From VYFG01 sp965213885 (GTDB taxonomy: Bacteria; Pseudomonadota; Gammaproteobacteria; Arenicellales; Poriferihabitantaceae): a stretch of DNA of 64,000 nucleotides. Positions 59,899 through 64,000 of this stretch are shown one piece after another. The number at the start of each line of letters is the position of its first letter. Within the stretch, counting starts at the first letter, position 1. The notes below the pieces were generated by a model, which saw nothing but the letters and a program-made list of their open reading frames with translations, was not told the origin of the DNA and searched no databases. Location: contig OZ243919.1 of assembly GCA_965213885.1 (NCBI GenBank), positions 2,232,001 through 2,296,000 on the forward strand. The letters run 5' to 3'. The position numbers were made by a program, and so were the translations under genes.

Positions 59899-61569
59899 TC
59901 AGGCGTCACCGAATCCGTAATCCGACACTGCGGCATCCTGCCGGATATAGTCCCTGGCCAGGTCCTGCTCCACCTGCCGCCGGGAACGCTTTCGGGGATC
60001 ACCGTATCCGCCGCCCCCGGGAAGCTCCACCACCAGCCGCCGGCCCGTCGGTATCCACTGCGTGCCCTTGCTCTTCAACGGGCTGCCGTCGTCCAGGCGA
60101 ACCACCCCCGGGGCTCCCGGTGAGCCGCCTTCCCGGCCCCGTGCGGGATGGTCGCAACGATCGAACATGGCATTCAGGTACATGTGGTGTCCCTGGTTGG
60201 CGGACATTTCGATGACCTGGCCGAGCCCGCCCCGCTGGACGCCGGCGCCGCCCGAGTCCCGCCGGAGTTCCTTGCGCCAGATGGTGACGGGACCCACGTG
60301 CTCCATCACCTCGGCGGACATGGTGTGGACACCGGAGGGAAAGGCGGTGGCACTGAGACCGTCAAGCTCCGGGCGCGCGCCGGTCCCGCCGGAATTGAAC
60401 ATCAGCACCTGGCACCTTTGCAGGGTCTCCCCGGGAGCGGGATGTCCCTCCGGCATGGGCCTGACCCCGAGCTGGATGTTCCACAGTGCGCTCGCGCCTT
60501 CCGCCGGCACCCGCCCGGGCAGCACCTGGTGCAGGGCGCCCAGCACCGCATCGGGCAGGAACTGTCCGAGCACATGACGGATGGCCACGGGCGCGGGATG
60601 TCTGGCATTGAGTATGCAGTGTTCCGGGGCTGTGACGAGAAATGGCTCCAGTGAGGCATGATTGTTCGGGATGGCCGGCGCCAGGGCGCACTTGAGGGCA
60701 TAGCAGGTATAGGCCGTAGTGTAGATCAGTGGTACGTTGATCCCGAACGCACTCAGGCCGGACGTGCCATCGTAGTCCGCCAGCACGCCCTCGGGGGCGA
60801 GATCTAGGCGCAGCCGCATGGTCACGGGGGCATCATAGCCGTCCACGGTGATGGTGTTGCTGCAGGAGGTCCGCGGCAGTGTTTCCAGGCGCTCCAGGGT
60901 AGCCTGCCGACTGTGGCCGAAGATAAACGCCTGCAACCGGTCCAGGTCGTCAATGCCGAATTCCCCCATCATGTCCATCAGCCGCCGGTGGCCGGTATCA
61001 TTGCAGGCGGACAGCGAGTGCAGGTCGCCGATCACCTGGTCCGCTTCGCGCACGTTGTTCCGGATGATGTTCAGGAGATTCGCATCCACCCGGCCGCGTT
61101 CGGCGAATTTCATGATCGGTATCCTCAGGCCCTCCTCGTACACCTCGCTGGCATCCGGGCCGAATCCCCGTCCGCCCACGTCGACCACGTGGGCAGTGCA
61201 GGCGAAAAAACCGATCAAGCGCCCGTCCCGGAAGGAGGGGTTCACGAAAGTGAAATCGTGCAGGTGCCCGGTGCCTTTCCACGGGTCGTTGGTGAGATAG
61301 GAATCTCCCTCGAGGATATTGTCCTCGCCGATGTCCTGGATAAAGTGGCGCACCGCCGCGGCCATGGCATTCACATGCCCCGGCGTCCCGGTAACTGCCT
61401 GTGCAAGCATGAGGCCGTCCCGGCCGAACACGCCGGCGGACAGGTCCCCCGCTTCCCGCACCGAAGTGGAAAACGCGGTCCGGACAAGCGTGAGGGCCTG
61501 TTCCTCCACCACGGAAATCAGTCGGTTCCACATGACCTGCATGTGGACATCCGCCAGTTTTTCATTCAT
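59899..61569 (-). CDS. hyuB: Hydantoinase B/oxoprolinase family subunit
   Basis: The 556-residue beta subunit of an ATP-dependent N-methylhydantoinase, 5-oxoprolinase or acetophenone-carboxylase type enzyme. VMWNRLISVVEEQALTLVRTAFSTSVREAGDLSAGVF at the start, GDSYLTNDPWKGTGHLHDFTFV and the HVVDVGGRGFGPDASEVYEEGLRIP segment, and the GAGVQRGGLGQVIEM and LPGGGGYGDPRKR end motifs are diagnostic. Its start overlaps hyuA by eight bases. The specific substrate cannot be told; hydantoins, oxoproline and related cyclic amides are options. Confidence 0.93.
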   Translation of the reverse strand: MNEKLADVHMQVMWNRLISVVEEQALTLVRTAFSTSVREAGDLSAGVFGRDGLMLAQAVTGTPGHVNAMAAAVRHFIQDIGEDNILEGDSYLTNDPWKGTGHLHDFTFVNPSFRDGRLIGFFACTAHVVDVGGRGFGPDASEVYEEGLRIPIMKFAERGRVDANLLNIIRNNVREADQVIGDLHSLSACNDTGHRRLMDMMGEFGIDDLDRLQAFIFGHSRQATLERLETLPRTSCSNTITVDGYDAPVTMRLRLDLAPEGVLADYDGTSGLSAFGINVPLIYTTAYTCYALKCALAPAIPNNHASLEPFLVTAPEHCILNARHPAPVAIRHVLGQFLPDAVLGALHQVLPGRVPAEGASALWNIQLGVRPMPEGHPAPGETLQRCQVLMFNSGGTGARPELDGLSATAFPSGVHTMSAEVMEHVGPVTIWRKELRRDSGGAGVQRGGLGQVIEMSANQGHHMYLNAMFDRCDHPARGREGGSPGAPGVVRLDDGSPLKSKGTQWIPTGRRLVVELPGGGGYGDPRKRSRRQVEQDLARDYIRQDAAVSDYGFGDA

Positions 61570-63664
61570 GGAACATCTCCATCATCTTGCGTCTGATCAA
61601 CAGGCAGCCATCCACTTGCATGACTGCGTCGAAATCCGATGTCAGCACCGTGGTGGTCTCCCTTTCCACCACCAGGGCCGGCCCGGTCACAAGGGCGCCC
61701 GGGACCAGGTTTTCCCGGTGGTGGATGGTGGCCCTTACCCACCGTCCCAGGCGTGCGTCGTAGATCTCCCGGCCGTCATCGGCAACGGCGGCTGCCAGTG
61801 ATGCCGGCGGTTCCACCCGTGCCGCAGGAACCGGCGGGGAACTGGCCTGCACGGACCAGTTGATCACCTCCACATCGAGCCCGTTCAATGCCCGGCCGAA
61901 CAGGCGGGCATAGGCGGATTCAAAGAGTTGCCGCAGATGCGTCCCGTCGTTCGGACCATAGGTCTGCATCGGCAGGTCGACAACGATTTCCCAGCCCTGC
62001 CCCTGATAGCGCATGTAGGCGCGTGCGGAAAAAACCATGTCGCTGCGGTCCGTGCCCGCGCTGACGAACTGCGCCGCCTCCGCGGAGAGCCGGGACAGGA
62101 GATCATTGGTCCACCCGGCATCAAACTGGCTGAGGCGCAGGTAAGCGCCATGAACTGCCTCGTAGGCGAACGGTGCGCGCAGGAACCCGATGGCCGAGCC
62201 CACGCCGGCGCCGGGCGGCACCAGCACCGAATCCATGCCGAGTTTTTCGCAAAGCCGGGCCGCGTGGAGCGGGGCTGCACCGCCAAAGGCGATCATGGTG
62301 AAATCCGACAGTTCCCTGCCGCATTCCACCGCGTGCACCCTGGCCGCATTGACCATGTTTTCGTCCACTACCTCGCAGATTCCGACGGCGGCGGTGGCGG
62401 CGTCCATACCGAGCCGGTCGCCGACACTGCGCTCCAGGGCCGCCCCGGCAAGGGAAGCCGACAGCGGAATCTCGCCGCCGGCAAAACCGGCCGGATCAAG
62501 ACGTCCCAGCACCAGGTCGGCATCCGTGACCGCGGATTGCTGCCCGCCCCGCCGGTAGCAGGCCGGACCGGGTTCGGATCCGGCACTCTCCGGCCCCACC
62601 CGGATCTGCTGCATTTCATCCACCCAGCCGATTGACCCACCGCCCGCGCCGATTTCCACCATTTCGATCACCGGTATGGAGATGGGCATTCCAGAACCCT
62701 TCTTGAAGCGGTAGGTTCTCGCAACCTCAAAGGTGCGCGCGGTCTTGGGCGTGCAGTCCTCGACCAGGCAGATCTTCGCCGTGGTACCGCCCATGTCATA
62801 GGACAGCACCCGCCCGAGCCCGTACCGGGCGGCGTAGTCCGCAGCGAAGATGGCACCGCCGGCCGGTCCGGATTCCAGCAGCCTCACCGGAAAATCGATG
62901 GCGCTGTCGATGGAAATCAGCCCGCCGCCGGAATGGATCATGCATACCGGGCAGTCCGTGCCGATGGCCTTGAGCCCGGCTGCCAGTCGCCTGAGGTAGG
63001 ACGACATCAGCGGCTTGACGAAGGCATTGGCGCAGACCGTGTTGAAGCGTTCGAACTCCCGGACCTGGGGCGACACCTCACAGGAGATGGACATGGCCAC
63101 GCCGGGGGACTGCCCACCGATAATCTCCCGTGCCCGGCGCTCGTGCGTCCCGTCGACATAGGAGTGGATGAAGCCGATGGCCACACTCTGGTAACCCTCA
63201 TCATGGATTCTCCGGCCGAGCGCCACCAGGGCGTCCTCGTCCAGCGGCTCCAGTTCATGCCCGCTGGCCGCAATCCGCCCGGCCACGGGGAAGCGGTGTT
63301 CCCGGGAGACCAGGGGCGGAGGCAGAGAGAGATTCAGGTCATACTGCTCAAAGCGGCCCTCGTTCCGCATCTCGATCACATCGCGGAATCCGGCGGTGGT
63401 GACAAACGCCGTTTTCGCCCCCCGCCGCTCGATCAGGGCATTCGTGGCCAGGGTGGTCCCGTGAATCAGGAGGTCGATCGCGGATTCGGGTATGTCCGCC
63501 TCCCTGCACACCCTGCCCACCCCGTCCACGATGGCGCATTCCGGCTCGGTATGGTCCGTCAGCACCTTGACCGAGTGCAGGCGTTCGCCGCATTCCAGCA
63601 CCACATCGGTGAAGGTGCCGCCGATGTCGGCGCCAACGCGGACCTTCAGGCCTTGAAAACTCAT
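61562..63664 (-). CDS. hyuA: Hydantoinase A/oxoprolinase family subunit
   Basis: The 700-residue ATP-using subunit starts at ATG 63664 (MSFQGLKVRVGAD). The actin-like phosphate loop VGADIGGTFTDVVL at residues about 9-22, LIHGTTLATNALIERRGAKTAFVTTAGFRDVIEMRN, the second phosphate motif VLSYDMGGTTAKICLVED, EIGAGGGSIGWVDE and FGGAAPLHAARLCEKLGMDSVLVPPGAGVGSAIGF are standard. With hyuB it forms the heteromeric enzyme that opens a cyclic amide at the cost of ATP. 284 bases separate it from a likely gene end and terminator upstream, so it should have its own promoter, which I cannot pin down. Confidence 0.94.
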   Translation of the reverse strand: MSFQGLKVRVGADIGGTFTDVVLECGERLHSVKVLTDHTEPECAIVDGVGRVCREADIPESAIDLLIHGTTLATNALIERRGAKTAFVTTAGFRDVIEMRNEGRFEQYDLNLSLPPPLVSREHRFPVAGRIAASGHELEPLDEDALVALGRRIHDEGYQSVAIGFIHSYVDGTHERRAREIIGGQSPGVAMSISCEVSPQVREFERFNTVCANAFVKPLMSSYLRRLAAGLKAIGTDCPVCMIHSGGGLISIDSAIDFPVRLLESGPAGGAIFAADYAARYGLGRVLSYDMGGTTAKICLVEDCTPKTARTFEVARTYRFKKGSGMPISIPVIEMVEIGAGGGSIGWVDEMQQIRVGPESAGSEPGPACYRRGGQQSAVTDADLVLGRLDPAGFAGGEIPLSASLAGAALERSVGDRLGMDAATAAVGICEVVDENMVNAARVHAVECGRELSDFTMIAFGGAAPLHAARLCEKLGMDSVLVPPGAGVGSAIGFLRAPFAYEAVHGAYLRLSQFDAGWTNDLLSRLSAEAAQFVSAGTDRSDMVFSARAYMRYQGQGWEIVVDLPMQTYGPNDGTHLRQLFESAYARLFGRALNGLDVEVINWSVQASSPPVPAARVEPPASLAAAVADDGREIYDARLGRWVRATIHHRENLVPGALVTGPALVVERETTTVLTSDFDAVMQVDGCLLIRRKMMEMFHE

Positions 63665-63900
63665 CGTCAGGGGAGCGGAAAAATGTGCACCGATGATACC
63701 CCAGGCCCGGGCCGCCACAATGCCGTCACCGTACGCCGGCCCATGGCCACAGGTCAGCCTCCGTGTCCGGGGGTGGCCCGGCCGGCCGGCAGCCGGATAT
63801 CCCGGGTGATTCCGGCACCGGGACTTCGAGGTCCCGCCGGGCGGGACGGATCCACGCCTGTGGCCGTGCCGTGCAGCTTCCCCGCCTTGAGCGCCAACGA

Positions 63901-63924
63901 AAAAGCACCCCGGGAGGTGCTTTT
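63901..63924 (-). terminator. Rho-independent terminator
   Basis: Stem AAAAGCACC/GGTGCTTTT (9 pairs) with a six-base loop and short T runs on both strands. It lies 25 bases after the stop of a probable gene entering from the right edge, whose transcription it would end. Confidence 0.75.
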
Positions 63925-63948
63925 CAGGGATGGAAGGCCGTTCCGGGT

Positions 63949-64000
63949 CTACGCGTCACCGTCCCCGGCTGCACCATCCCCGGACAGGTCCCTGTCAACC
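63949..64000 (-). CDS. Possible C-terminal end of a gene cut by the window edge
   Basis: On the minus strand the last 17 codons before TAG read VDRDLSGDGAAGDGDA, an acidic, Gly/Ala-rich tail as often seen at protein ends. A terminator follows directly. The product cannot be identified and other frames are possible. Confidence 0.35.
   Translation of the reverse strand, partial: VDRDLSGDGAAGDGDA

Noticed and set aside
1..64000. CRISPR arrays, tRNA or rRNA genes
   Set aside because: No regularly spaced repeats and no cloverleaf-type or rRNA sequence were noticed in reading both strands by eye; a covariance search would be decisive.

Overview
The window is 64 kb from a GC-rich bacterial chromosome, most likely a gammaproteobacterium. 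The orders yhbY / rlmE-ftsH-glmM, rpsU-yqeY and rph-rdgB, together with mpl, rnd and dsbA, fit that class. TRAP and oligopeptide ABC uptake, phosphonate breakdown, hydantoinases and one-carbon type oxidases suggest a free-living or host-associated, probably aquatic, heterotroph. These lifestyle and taxonomy statements are inferences from gene content only.

Layout. 1-3.3 kb: a dctPQM TRAP transporter operon that is clearly AT-richer than the rest. 3.4-7.7 kb: a translationally coupled ATPase / FtsX-type permease / secreted AttH-CrtC-like lipocalin operon (attEFGH-like). 8.0-10.8 kb: a wreckage zone, with the N-terminus of an RND adaptor (HlyD-like), an IS5 remnant, an IS630 copy, a small secreted Calx-beta protein and the C-terminal tail of an RND pump. 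10.9-19.9 kb: single metabolic genes (PfpI/DJ-1, cbiB, class II DAHP synthase, amidinotransferase, Bcr/CflA exporter, two GNATs, agmatinase). 19.9-29.6 kb: housekeeping genes (rph, rdgB, an unusual gpmI-NUDIX fusion, yqeY, rpsU, an aminotransferase, rnd, a membrane protein, mpl, dsbA). 29.7-35.9 kb: acyl-CoA dehydrogenase, methylmalonate-semialdehyde dehydrogenase, a MetE-like protein and a divergent MocR regulator. 36.0-43.4 kb: a Uma2 protein, an IS21 fossil and a complete dpp/opp-type ABC operon with an internal terminator after the binding protein gene.

43.6-45.7 kb holds the most striking item: a 2145-bp transposable element with perfect 18-bp terminal inverted repeats and a perfect 9-bp target duplication. 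It carries a D12-class DNA adenine methyltransferase gene whose stop overlaps the GTG start of an ISNCY-type transposase. 45.8-52.8 kb: a covalent-FAD/GcvT dehydrogenase next to phnW, and divergently phnA-phnY. The last three make a complete 2-aminoethylphosphonate to acetate plus phosphate route, and the dehydrogenase may feed it with N-methylated substrates (inference). 53-58.5 kb: bactofilin, bcp, glmM, ftsH, rlmE, yhbY. 58.6-63.7 kb: hyuA-hyuB and an MFS transporter.

Fossils of at least three further insertion sequences (IS5, IS21, IS30) and of a DMT/EamA transporter show repeated insertion and decay. I saw no tRNA, rRNA or CRISPR array. Functions are assigned by motif reading and family memory, not by database search.
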